The translations under genes and the position numbers were made by a program. Of a stretch of 64,000 nucleotides of DNA, positions 35,561 through 43,621 are shown one piece after another. The stretch is from NCBI GenBank assembly GCA_020639155.1, contig JACKHF010000001.1, forward strand, positions 1,984,001 to 2,048,000, read 5' to 3'. The stretch is from Phycisphaeraceae bacterium. Its GTDB lineage: Bacteria; Planctomycetota; Phycisphaerae; Phycisphaerales; UBA1924. The notes under the pieces are model-generated. The model saw nothing but the letters and a program-made list of their open reading frames with translations. It was not told the DNA's origin and ran no database searches. Numbering within the stretch: position 1 is the stretch's first letter; every line of letters begins with the position of its first letter.

Positions 35561-38500
35561 TTATCCTCTGCCGGGAACGTTGCGAGGCCGTAACTGCTCA
35601 ACCTTCTGCGCTGCCCGCTGCGCCCACTCGGTATCGCCGAATCGATCGACGATAGACTGGTACTGCTCGCGAGCCTGATCGAATCGATTCAGCTTCTCGA
35701 AGCACCGCCCCGCTTCGTATAGCGCAGCGGCGCTCCATTCCGGGTACGCATGGAGGATGTCCACACGGATGAACTCAGTGACTGCCTCGTCGAGTTTGTC
35801 GATCGCGAACAGGCACTCGCCAATCTGGAACTGCGCGCGAGCAGCGGTGAGGCCCTCGTGCCCGTCAACAACGCGCCGATACGCCTTGATCGCATCCTCG
35901 TGCTGGCCCTGATGCTCCTTTGCCCAGCCAATCCCGAACTGCGCTTTGAACCACATCTCGTGGTCTGGGTACAACTTCAGAAATGTGGTGTATGACGTTT
36001 CGCTGTTGGACCACTGCTCGGTCTCGCCCTGAGCTTCGCCCAAACGGATGTATGCAACAGCCGCATTCTCGTGCTCGCCATGGTCCTTGATCAGACGTTG
36101 GAGATGTGGAATGGCATCGCCGTGGCGATTCAGGCGCATCAGCGCCTCGCCGCAAAGCAGTTCGGCCGATGCCATGAGCTTGCTCTGCGGATACTGCTTC
36201 CAGAACTGGTCGAGCGCGTTGGCGACGATATCAAACTTCTCGAGTTTGTGCCCGGTAACGCCGCGACGGTACGCTGCTTGCTCGCGCACCGATTCGGGGA
36301 TCTTTGTCTGATCCCGGCGGATGAGCTCATCAAGCTGGTTCAGCGTTGGCAACGCCTGCTCAAACTGGTTCGCATCCATCTGGATCGATGCAAGATCGAG
36401 CAGCGCGTGCGCACGCAGACGAGGCTCGATGTTGGCATCATTCAGCAATGTACGCAGCGCACTTGCCGACTCGTCCGATTTCTTGAGCGCTCGCAGACTC
36501 CATGCTCGCTCATACGCGAGATTCGCGCGCGTCGGCTCGTCAAGCTGCGCATCGTTCATTGCAAGAAGCGCATCGACTTCGTTGACAGCAGCTTCAGATT
36601 TACCCGAGCGTGAGAGTGCGATCGATCTGCTGATCCGAGCGCGAATACCAAGTGCTCCGCCCGTCTTTGTGACCGGTTCAAGCGTTGCTGCAGCTTGCGC
36701 AAACTCACCTCGTGCAAGGAGGGCCTCGCCTTGCTGGAGCTGCGCCTCGGTGGCAAGTTCAATTGGCCCGTTCTCAGCTGCACGAGCAAACCACTCCGTT
36801 GCAGCTTCAAGGTTGCCCTTGCGCTGTTCGATTGAGCCGAGGTGACGCATCGCAAACGCAGCAAACCGCGACCCCTCGTCCGCATCAACAACGGCGAGCA
36901 TGGCTTTTTCCGCCTGCTCGTCGTTGCCCATGTCGATGAGCGCCTGCCCACGTTCGAACATGGCTTGCAATGTGTGGACGCTCTCATCCATTGCAATGAT
37001 CGCATCAAAGCACTGGATCGCTTCTCCAGGGCGATTCTGGCGCACACGCGAAAGTCCGAGCTTCAGCAGCGCGTCGTCAGCACCGAACGCGTTTGGATCT
37101 GCTTCGAGATAGTCCTTGAAATGCCGCTCGGCGTTCGGCCACTCGCTGCGCGCAAACGCGATGTCGCCGAGTGCGCGCAAAGCAGAGCGGAACTCGGGCT
37201 TGGTTGATGCGCCTCTGGTAATACGGGCGAGTTCCTGCACAGCCTGATCATCACGATTCTGGCGATGATGCGCCATGCCAATACGGAAATGCGCTGTGTC
37301 ACCCCGATCGTCATTTGGGAACTCATTCAGCAGCTTTGCATATCCCGCGATCGCATCATCCCATCGACCCGCGAGAAAATCCGCTTCAGCACCGACAACG
37401 ATCACATCTGCCATCAACCGATGGTTTGCGAACTTGCCCGCGTACTCACTCGCGAGCGACTTCGCACGCTCGTATCCCTCGCGTGAGAGTTCGGACGATG
37501 CTTCGAGGTACATCGCTTCCGGAACAAGACGATGCTCCGGGAAGGACCGGCGATAGGCGCCAGCGGCATCGATTGCACCGTCCACGTCACCAGCACGTGA
37601 AAGAGCAACCGCACGGTCGTACATCATCTCGGGTTTGAGCGAGCTGTCAGGGTAGTTCTCGATCGCCTTCTCAAGCGTGTCGGCTGCACGACTCGGCTCA
37701 TCAAGGCGCATCTCGCACTTCGCAATCCAGTACATCGCGTCGTCGTGCAGTGCCTTTTCCTGTGTTTTCAGGACGCGCTCAAAGTCCTGCTTTGCAGGCG
37801 CGAAGCGGTCGTTATCGAGATGGATGCGTCCTCGCATGAAGACTGCGCCGGGTGCTGCCGTTGACGACCCGAACTGCTCGATCACCTCCTGCGCCAGTGT
37901 CTCGGCTTCCGCAAGATTCCCCTTGTCATGAAGAAGTTGCGATAGAGACAGCTTTGCTTGCGGCAAGAACGACTCGACACCGCGTGCAATGGCGTCGCGG
38001 TACGCACGGATTGCATCATCAGGACGGTTGACTGCCTGCAGCGCACGAGCGCGAAGGAATGTGGCCTGATCAGCAATGGGACCTGCATTCTCACGCTTGA
38101 GCACCTCTTCGAGATGTGGAAGCGATTCCGATTCCTTGTGCTGTGCCATCAGCGCCATGGAGTGAAACAGTTCTGCGCGTGATCGCTTTGCGCTGTCAGG
38201 GAAATCCCGCTCAAGCCGCGTCGCCGCTGCGATCGCTTCGTCGAGGTCGTTCGTACGATATCGGGATTCTGCGAGCATCGATAATGCATCATCAAGCGAC
38301 GCATGATCGGGGAACCGCTCGATCAGCACTGCAAACCGGTCACCCGCTTCCTTGTACTTGCCGAGAAGCACGAAGCTGTGACCGCGGAGGAGCTCTGCAT
38401 CACCAGCGAACTCAAAGGTTGGTGTAGTTGCTGGCATTTCCAGCATGGCAGCAGCATCTTCGTACTGCTGCAGTCGGTAGTAGCACACACCGAGCCCGTA

Positions 38501-38728
38501 TCGAGCGGTGACGACCTGCTCCGGATTGGAACTGCTCTCAAGGAACTTCTCGTATTCCGGCACCGCGAGCTTGTACAACTTGCGATTGAGCAATCCGTTG
38601 GCGGTATTGAGCAGCTTGTCGTTCTGATCGCGAGTCTGTGAGAATGCGATAGTCGGCGTAATCCCGACGAGTGCAGCGCTGGCGAGAAGCCCCGTTACTT
38701 TCGATCCGCGCGTACGTCGACCCATCAT
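35561..38728 (-). CDS. Large exported TPR protein (1055 aa)
   Basis: A signal peptide (about residues 1-31, ending IAFSQ) is followed by more than twenty TPR-like 34-residue helical hairpins filling the whole chain, such as LYKLAVPEYEKFLESS and NRFDQAREQYQSIVDRFG. The last repeats resemble the periplasmic TPR protein CpoB/YbgF of Tol-Pal operons. GAGGGGAG lies before the tandem ATGs. It is the first gene of the ExbB-ExbD-transducer operon, so an envelope scaffold role is likely. No trans-membrane or enzyme domain is seen. Confidence 0.85.
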   Translation of the reverse strand: MMGRRTRGSKVTGLLASAALVGITPTIAFSQTRDQNDKLLNTANGLLNRKLYKLAVPEYEKFLESSSNPEQVVTARYGLGVCYYRLQQYEDAAAMLEMPATTPTFEFAGDAELLRGHSFVLLGKYKEAGDRFAVLIERFPDHASLDDALSMLAESRYRTNDLDEAIAAATRLERDFPDSAKRSRAELFHSMALMAQHKESESLPHLEEVLKRENAGPIADQATFLRARALQAVNRPDDAIRAYRDAIARGVESFLPQAKLSLSQLLHDKGNLAEAETLAQEVIEQFGSSTAAPGAVFMRGRIHLDNDRFAPAKQDFERVLKTQEKALHDDAMYWIAKCEMRLDEPSRAADTLEKAIENYPDSSLKPEMMYDRAVALSRAGDVDGAIDAAGAYRRSFPEHRLVPEAMYLEASSELSREGYERAKSLASEYAGKFANHRLMADVIVVGAEADFLAGRWDDAIAGYAKLLNEFPNDDRGDTAHFRIGMAHHRQNRDDQAVQELARITRGASTKPEFRSALRALGDIAFARSEWPNAERHFKDYLEADPNAFGADDALLKLGLSRVRQNRPGEAIQCFDAIIAMDESVHTLQAMFERGQALIDMGNDEQAEKAMLAVVDADEGSRFAAFAMRHLGSIEQRKGNLEAATEWFARAAENGPIELATEAQLQQGEALLARGEFAQAAATLEPVTKTGGALGIRARISRSIALSRSGKSEAAVNEVDALLAMNDAQLDEPTRANLAYERAWSLRALKKSDESASALRTLLNDANIEPRLRAHALLDLASIQMDANQFEQALPTLNQLDELIRRDQTKIPESVREQAAYRRGVTGHKLEKFDIVANALDQFWKQYPQSKLMASAELLCGEALMRLNRHGDAIPHLQRLIKDHGEHENAAVAYIRLGEAQGETEQWSNSETSYTTFLKLYPDHEMWFKAQFGIGWAKEHQGQHEDAIKAYRRVVDGHEGLTAARAQFQIGECLFAIDKLDEAVTEFIRVDILHAYPEWSAAALYEAGRCFEKLNRFDQAREQYQSIVDRFGDTEWAQRAAQKVEQLRPRNVPGRG

Positions 38729-39095
38729 CGAACACTCCCCTCGCTCATGCGTGCCGGCTGGCCATGCCGGATGTTCTGCCCTTTATCAACGCCGCTCGTG
38801 GGCGAATCTGTCGAAGATAGGCCGAAAAACAACGACCCATATCTCTCCTACAAACTCACGAGAGGCCTCTTTGATCCGAAGAGGTTACGGACCATTTCAT
38901 GTTTCTGCCAGCATTCTTGATGTCCCACCCGCGACGGACAGGCCGAATCGGCCTTGAATCCCTCACAATACGACGATCCCAACTCTTTTCATCGGTCCCC
39001 GAACCTCGAATGCTGGACCTCCGGACCCATCGCAAGAGAATGCGGGTTGTCAGAGGAAAAACACACGTGTTTGTATTTTGTTTGTATTTAATTTA
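38729..39095. other. Divergent intergenic region between TPR operon and pdxA (no gene)
   Basis: This 367-bp stretch separates two divergent transcription units, so it should hold both promoters. I see no convincing coding sequence. A perfect inverted repeat AGGCCGA-A-TCGGCCT lies at about 38940-38954, possibly an operator or hairpin. Close to pdxA, TTGTCA (39047-39052), an 18-base spacer and TTGTAT (39071-39076) give a weak -35/-10 pair. pdxA has no visible ribosome binding site; the preceding bases are AT-rich. Confidence 0.4.
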
Positions 39096-40118
39096 ATGAA
39101 GAGCAACCACATCACAACCTCTTGCAGCCGCACCAGTGTGAACCGGATTGCTGTCACGATGGGGGATCCTGGGAGTATCGGGCCCGAGATTGTGCTCAAA
39201 GCACTACAGCGCGTGCAAGCTTCAGGTGCTGATATCCGGTATCAGGTGTACTGCCATCGTGCCACAATGCTGGCGGTTGCATCCGAGCTTGGGTTTGACA
39301 ATCTGCTTCACGACGATCGGATTGAACTGATCGAACCCGCAGGTGTTGAGAGTCTTGGCGATTTGGCGCTTGCGGATATGCGCAAGCCGAACAAGCGGGG
39401 TGGCTACATCTCTATGCGATGCGTCGAAACAGCGATCGACGCGTGCCTCAAGAAAGACGACGCACCGTCTGGAGTTGTAACCGCACCGATCTCAAAGACA
39501 GCATGGCACATGGCTGGGTTCGAGTCCCATCCCGGTCACACGGAACTGCTCGCAGAAAAGTGCAACGCACACGATGTACGCATGGGGTTTGTCAGTCCGA
39601 AGCTGCGCGTCGTGCTTGAGACAATCCATGTGCCGTTGCGCGATGTTCCTGACATGCTCAGGACCGACCATATTGTGCGCACAATCGAGAGAGCAGCGCA
39701 GCTGTGCATCGATCTTGGCATATCTTCGCCGCGTGTTGCTGTTGCGGGGTTGAATCCGCACGCGGGCGAGGATGGCATGATGGGTGCTGAAGATATCGCA
39801 ATGATTGCGCCAGCTGTCAAGCAAGCGCGTGAATCAGGCATCGATGCAAGCGGCCCACATCCCGGCGACACGGTGTTTGGTCGCGCATTCAATGGCGGGT
39901 TCGATGTCGTTGTAGCGATGTACCACGATCAGGGATTGATTCCGGTCAAGCTCCTCGGCTGGGAGAACGCGGTCAATGTCACACTCGGGCTGCCGATTGT
40001 GCGCACGAGCCCAGATCATGGTACGGCGTTCGACATCGCTGGGAGAGGAAAAGCGAACGAGAGCTCGATGCTTGCAGCAATCGATCTTGCAATCCAACTG
40101 GCACATGTGAAAGGATAA
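39096..40118 (+). CDS. pdxA: 4-hydroxythreonine-4-phosphate dehydrogenase (vitamin B6 synthesis)
   Basis: A 340-aa dehydrogenase. Family blocks are clear: IAVTMGDPGSIGPEIVLKAL at the start, TAPISKTAWHMAG, GHTELLA with a metal-binding His, NPHAGEDGMMG, GPHPGDTVFGRAF and YHDQGLIPVKLLGWENAVNVT. The enzyme oxidises 4-phosphohydroxy-L-threonine and releases the aminoketone used by PdxJ. The alternative TTG 18 bases upstream is unlikely. exonuclease III follows after 3 bp. No pdxJ in the window. Confidence 0.95.
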   Translation: MKSNHITTSCSRTSVNRIAVTMGDPGSIGPEIVLKALQRVQASGADIRYQVYCHRATMLAVASELGFDNLLHDDRIELIEPAGVESLGDLALADMRKPNKRGGYISMRCVETAIDACLKKDDAPSGVVTAPISKTAWHMAGFESHPGHTELLAEKCNAHDVRMGFVSPKLRVVLETIHVPLRDVPDMLRTDHIVRTIERAAQLCIDLGISSPRVAVAGLNPHAGEDGMMGAEDIAMIAPAVKQARESGIDASGPHPGDTVFGRAFNGGFDVVVAMYHDQGLIPVKLLGWENAVNVTLGLPIVRTSPDHGTAFDIAGRGKANESSMLAAIDLAIQLAHVKG

Positions 40119-40121
40119 AAG

Positions 40122-40901
40122 ATGCGTATCACGACATGGAATGTCAATGGGTTGCGTGCCGCGGTTCGGAAGGGAGTTGCAGCACAGATTGCAAGGATCA
40201 ATCCGGACGTGCTGCTATTGCAGGAAGTTCGTGCGATGCCCGATCAACTCACCGATAACTGGCACGAGAACGGTCTCGACAGTTGGTCATTTGCATGGAA
40301 TCCCGCTGAAAAGCCTGGCTACGCAGGCACTGCGCTGTTCTCACGCGACAAACACAAGGAAGTCAAGATCGGTGTCGAGTCCTCTGCTGGTGATCCTGAA
40401 GGCCGTCTTGTGATTGCGCGCGTCGGTCCGGTTCGTGTCGCGAGCGTGTATCTTCCATCCGGCTCGTCGGGTGATCATCGCCAGATCGAGAAAGAGAAAT
40501 GGATGAAGAAGTTTGCGCCGTGGGCTGAAGCGCTTCGAAAGTCGCGCATCCCGACGATTCTTGGAGGTGACTTCAACATTGCACGCACCGAACTGGACAT
40601 CTTTCACGCAAAGAGCAACGAGAAGTCGTCCGGTTTCCTGCCGCACGAACGAGCATGGATGGACACACTCGTTGGCTCCGGCTGGGCTGACATCATCCGC
40701 GAGCGTGCTGGCGAGGTGCATGGGCCGTACACGTGGTGGTCGAATCGCGGGCGTGCCCGCGAACTCGATCGTGGCTGGCGTATCGACTATGTCCTTGCAA
40801 ACCCCGCTGCAGCGAAGATCGTGCGCGATGCGCACGTTGACCGTGACGCGTCGCTGACGATCTCAGACCATGCGCCTGTGTCTGTTGACCTAGACATCTA
40901 A
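40122..40901 (+). CDS. xth: Exonuclease III / AP endonuclease
   Basis: A 259-aa enzyme of the ExoIII/APE1 family. It begins with TWNVNGLRA, has LLLQEVRA (catalytic Glu), GGDFNIA, and ends LDRGWRIDYVLAN and ISDHAPVSVDL, giving the full metal-binding and catalytic set. It repairs abasic sites and processes 3' ends. It is 3 bp from pdxA, so co-transcribed. Confidence 0.95.
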   Translation: MRITTWNVNGLRAAVRKGVAAQIARINPDVLLLQEVRAMPDQLTDNWHENGLDSWSFAWNPAEKPGYAGTALFSRDKHKEVKIGVESSAGDPEGRLVIARVGPVRVASVYLPSGSSGDHRQIEKEKWMKKFAPWAEALRKSRIPTILGGDFNIARTELDIFHAKSNEKSSGFLPHERAWMDTLVGSGWADIIRERAGEVHGPYTWWSNRGRARELDRGWRIDYVLANPAAAKIVRDAHVDRDASLTISDHAPVSVDLDI

Positions 40902-40912
40902 GACAGGGATGT

Positions 40913-41143
40913 CTATTCAGGCTCGCGGAGTTTGTCCTGCAGTCTGCGGGATTCCGATGTCGTTTGTGAAGGCCGAACCGTGGGCATCCTCGTTCGCAGA
41001 CCACACGCGTCACAACGAGCGCGTACAAGCCGAGGGATCGTGGTTTCGGATGAAAACATGCGTCGCTGGCGCGATCTGTTGACACGCCCACACCGTGGAC
41101 ACCGTGTGGTGATGAGCACACGTTGTGAAAACCGCTTGAGCAT
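40913..41143 (-). CDS. Small zinc-ribbon protein
   Basis: A 76-aa basic protein. Four cysteines form two CxxC knuckles: Cys15-Cys18 (CPRCG) and Cys44-Cys47 (CDACG), 25 residues apart, the layout of a zinc ribbon. The rest is Arg-rich. It begins at ATG 41143 (a TTG is four codons earlier) and stops 11 bp from xth. I cannot assign a function; nucleic-acid binding is plausible. Being short, it could be a chance frame, but the CxxC pairs argue for a real gene. Confidence 0.55.
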   Translation of the reverse strand: MLKRFSQRVLITTRCPRCGRVNRSRQRRMFSSETTIPRLVRARCDACGLRTRMPTVRPSQTTSESRRLQDKLREPE

Positions 41144-41160
41144 GCCAGCCGCCAATGATC

Positions 41161-41218
41161 AAAGAAAATCCCTCTCAGGAACACCGAGCCACCGGAGTGG
41201 TCGGCATTCCAAAGAGGG
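41161..41218 (-). terminator. Probable intrinsic terminator after the PEP-CTERM-like gene
   Basis: Read on the minus strand, a long interrupted hairpin (CCCTCT/AGAGGG, GGAA/TTCC, CCGA/TCGG, CCAC/GTGG around a TCCG loop) is followed by ATTTTCTTT. It starts 22 bp after the stop codon at 41240. Confidence 0.6.
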
Positions 41219-41239
41219 TATGTTCGGTCTGCTGCTGAT

Positions 41240-41899
41240 TCAGCAGCAGGTTCGTTTGCGTCTTCCAAAGAGTCCTGCGAGGGCTGCGCATCCCATCAGG
41301 CTCGCAGCGGGTGTCGGCACATTTTCAGGTGGTGGGGTGACTGGAGGTGTCACAGGCGGCTGATGCGGAGGGAACGTTGGCGGGAAAAATGGAGGCTTTG
41401 TGGGCGGTTGATACGGTGGGTAGGAATGGGGTTTTGTTAGAGGGAAAGGTGGATGGGTGAAGGGAGGAATGATTGGAGGCGTGTGCTTTGAAGGTTGATT
41501 CGAGTGCGAAGGTTCCGACGTGTGCTTGATGTGATTGAAGACCACGGGTTTGGATGCAGACGGCGAGTGTGAATATTTGGTATTGAAAGCGGATGCCTGC
41601 AAAGTGGGAGTGCTGAATGAGCTGTGAGCGTTCCCTGTAGACGAGATCGCCTGCCTGAACTTTGTCGAGTTCTTATCAGAACTCCATGTGGTCTTCCTGC
41701 CATCTGCGTGGTTCTCAACACTCAGCGATGTGGCTTTGAACCCGATATCCAGGATTGTGCTTGCATAAATATGGCTTGCGTTCTCAGCAAGCAGTGTTGA
41801 AGACTCTCCCGGGAATGTGCCGGGTGACATGTACAGCATCGCAGATGCGTTTGACGCTCCACACAACAATGCGACAATGACAGCACGTTGAACAAACAA
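41240..41899 (-). CDS. Secreted Pro-rich protein with PEP-CTERM-like sorting signal
   Basis: About 219 aa if TTG 41899 is the start; GGAGG lies 10 bases upstream and gives a clean signal peptide ending NASA. An in-frame reading continues to 42100 without a better start. The middle is Ser/Thr-rich, then a Pro-rich region of repeated PPxxPP motifs. The end is VPTPAASLMGCAALAGLFGRR: Pro-Thr-Pro, a helix and an Arg cluster, the form of exosortase (PEP-CTERM) signals, here followed by Lys-Arg-Thr-Cys-Cys. Probably anchored, processed by exosortase and exported; no exosortase gene is in the window. Confidence 0.7.
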   Translation of the reverse strand: MFVQRAVIVALLCGASNASAMLYMSPGTFPGESSTLLAENASHIYASTILDIGFKATSLSVENHADGRKTTWSSDKNSTKFRQAISSTGNAHSSFSTPTLQASAFNTKYSHSPSASKPVVFNHIKHTSEPSHSNQPSKHTPPIIPPFTHPPFPLTKPHSYPPYQPPTKPPFFPPTFPPHQPPVTPPVTPPPENVPTPAASLMGCAALAGLFGRRKRTCC

Positions 41900-42153
41900 A
41901 AAACTCAGCCTCCACAATGTCCCGACGTACGCGGGTTGGGCAACTATCCTTCTCCCCTGAAGTTGGCCCAGCGAACAGGCCCGAATCTTGGCTGGTCTTG
42001 TCTGACATCGCAACCCGGACTCCGCTGAAAAAGCACAAAAAAACACTTTTATAACCCTATAACTCTTGAGTTGAATACAATCCAAACACATTATCCACAT
42101 TGAGCTTTTGATGTTTGGTTTGCATCAATCACCGGCAGCACGTGAGAGATGAA

Positions 42154-42453
42154 ATGCACGAAGATGATCATGTATGCCTGTGTTTCAGGGTCTCGCTCCG
42201 CAAGATCCGGTCGTTCCTTCGAACACAGAACCCAACGGTGGCATCCATGCTCTCAGAGTGCTTTGGTGCTGGAACAGGCTGCCAATGGTGCGTGCCGTTC
42301 CTGAAGCATCTGCATGACCAACACACAAGAGGTGAACTACCCGATCTTCGCATCAGTCCTGAGCAGTACATGAAGGAGCGCCAGTCGTATCGCGATACAG
42401 GCACGCGAAGTGTGCTCCCAGGTGACAGTGAAAGCCAATCCTCAGATATATAA
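42154..42453 (+). CDS. Small [2Fe-2S] BFD-type ferredoxin-like protein
   Basis: A 99-aa protein. Cys8, Cys10, Cys43 and Cys46 form the CxC...CxxC cluster motif of bacterioferritin-associated ferredoxin (BFD) domains, with the family's GTGCQWC. The C-terminal 50 residues are polar. BFD proteins release iron from bacterioferritin; no ferritin gene is adjacent, and the same domain is used in nitrite reductase and other enzymes. A TTG 39 bases upstream would give an extended N-terminus and is less likely. Confidence 0.75.
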   Translation: MHEDDHVCLCFRVSLRKIRSFLRTQNPTVASMLSECFGAGTGCQWCVPFLKHLHDQHTRGELPDLRISPEQYMKERQSYRDTGTRSVLPGDSESQSSDI

Positions 42454-42457
42454 AAAA

Positions 42458-42476
42458 CACCCGCAAACAGCGGGTG
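42458..42476 (-). terminator. Intrinsic terminator of the TPR/alpha-CTD gene
   Basis: On the minus strand, CACCCGC-TGTTT-GCGGGTG is followed by TTTTTTATATAT. It starts 33 bp after the stop at 42509. The hairpin may act for both strands, since the BFD gene ends just on its other side. Confidence 0.8.
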
Positions 42477-42508
42477 CAACAAAATCTATTTGACAAGTGA
42501 CACCGAGG

Positions 42509-43447
42509 CTACTCGTCGAGTTGACGAAGGGAAAGCCCCATCAGTGTCAGGCGTTCCTTCACCTCGACCAGCGACGTTGAGCCAAAGTTCTTTACGCCCA
42601 TAAGTTCTGCTTCGGTACGGCTGACCAGATCTCCAATGGTCTGGATATCGAGCAGCTGCAACGCCTTACGGGCACGAACGGAGAGCTGGAGTTCGCTGAC
42701 AGTCTTGTTCAGCACGCCATCCTTGCCTGAACCTCGCAGTGCGTCTGCAATATTACGACGATGCTGGCGATGCGCGTCGTCAGCACCCTGTCCCAGCTTG
42801 AGGTTCTTTGACGCCAGCATGCGCTTGATCTCGATGAGGCTGGATTCGCCGAAGTTCTTGTAGCTCATCAACTCAGATTCACTGGTGCGCACAAGATCAC
42901 CGAGTGTGCGGATGTTCATCTTCTTCAGGCATGTGCGGGCACGTACAGAGAGTTCAAAGTCGGTCACAGGAATATCGTACAGAGCGCGACGTTTGGCAAG
43001 ATCGCGATCCGACTCTTCCTCAACCAGCATGTCCTTGCTTGCCTGTACGTCCTTCATGTACATGCGGGCACGCGGATCGTTTGGATTGGTCTCAAGCACC
43101 TGCTTCAGCAAACGCTCGGCTCGATGGAAGTTGCCTTGGTCCTCGTACAGCACCGCGAGATTGATCAGTGTGTTGATAGGAGCGGGGCCATGCTCAAGGA
43201 TGGACTCATAGAGCGAGATCGCCTCGTCCTCTTCACCAACACGATCGAGTCGAACAGCCAGATCGAACCTGATCTCGTCGTCGAATGGATCGGCTGAGAT
43301 TGCCTTGCGGAGTTCTGAGATGGCAGCAACGGTGTCGCCTGATTCGTCTGCTCTAGTGACGGCGTCGCGGTGTCTCTTGGCTGCTTCCTTGTCACGCTGG
43401 CTGGTGTCGGTCGTGCCGACCACGATGTCGAGGGGATTCTCAGACAT
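42509..43447 (-). CDS. TPR protein with two tandem RNA polymerase alpha C-terminal domains
   Basis: A 312-aa cytoplasmic protein. Residues 35-140 form about three TPR repeats. Residues 158-217 and 247-308 are two copies of the RNA-polymerase alpha CTD: each has ELSVRAR or LSVRAR with the DNA-contacting Arg265 equivalent, then GDLV and (K)NFG-S-LxEIK or LxEVK. Asn268 of E. coli is replaced (Thr, Lys). AGGAGG lies just before the ATG at 43447. No polymerase assembly domain is present. Stand-alone alpha-CTD proteins occur in planctomycetes and relatives; their role is unclear. Binding promoter DNA or sigma is likely. Confidence 0.9.
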   Translation of the reverse strand: MSENPLDIVVGTTDTSQRDKEAAKRHRDAVTRADESGDTVAAISELRKAISADPFDDEIRFDLAVRLDRVGEEDEAISLYESILEHGPAPINTLINLAVLYEDQGNFHRAERLLKQVLETNPNDPRARMYMKDVQASKDMLVEEESDRDLAKRRALYDIPVTDFELSVRARTCLKKMNIRTLGDLVRTSESELMSYKNFGESSLIEIKRMLASKNLKLGQGADDAHRQHRRNIADALRGSGKDGVLNKTVSELQLSVRARKALQLLDIQTIGDLVSRTEAELMGVKNFGSTSLVEVKERLTLMGLSLRQLDE

Positions 43448-43621
43448 TGATCCTCCTGGCCCGCCTGACGAGCCGATGCTGACCCCATGCCCCCACACCA
43501 GCGAATCCTCTCTTCAGAAAGGGGCCTGATGGGGCTGCACGTACCGGGTTCATTGTGGGAACAGGGATTCTAGCGCGAAATCCTGCAGAGCCAAACCGGG
43601 TTTGCGGCTTGGTTTTGGTGC

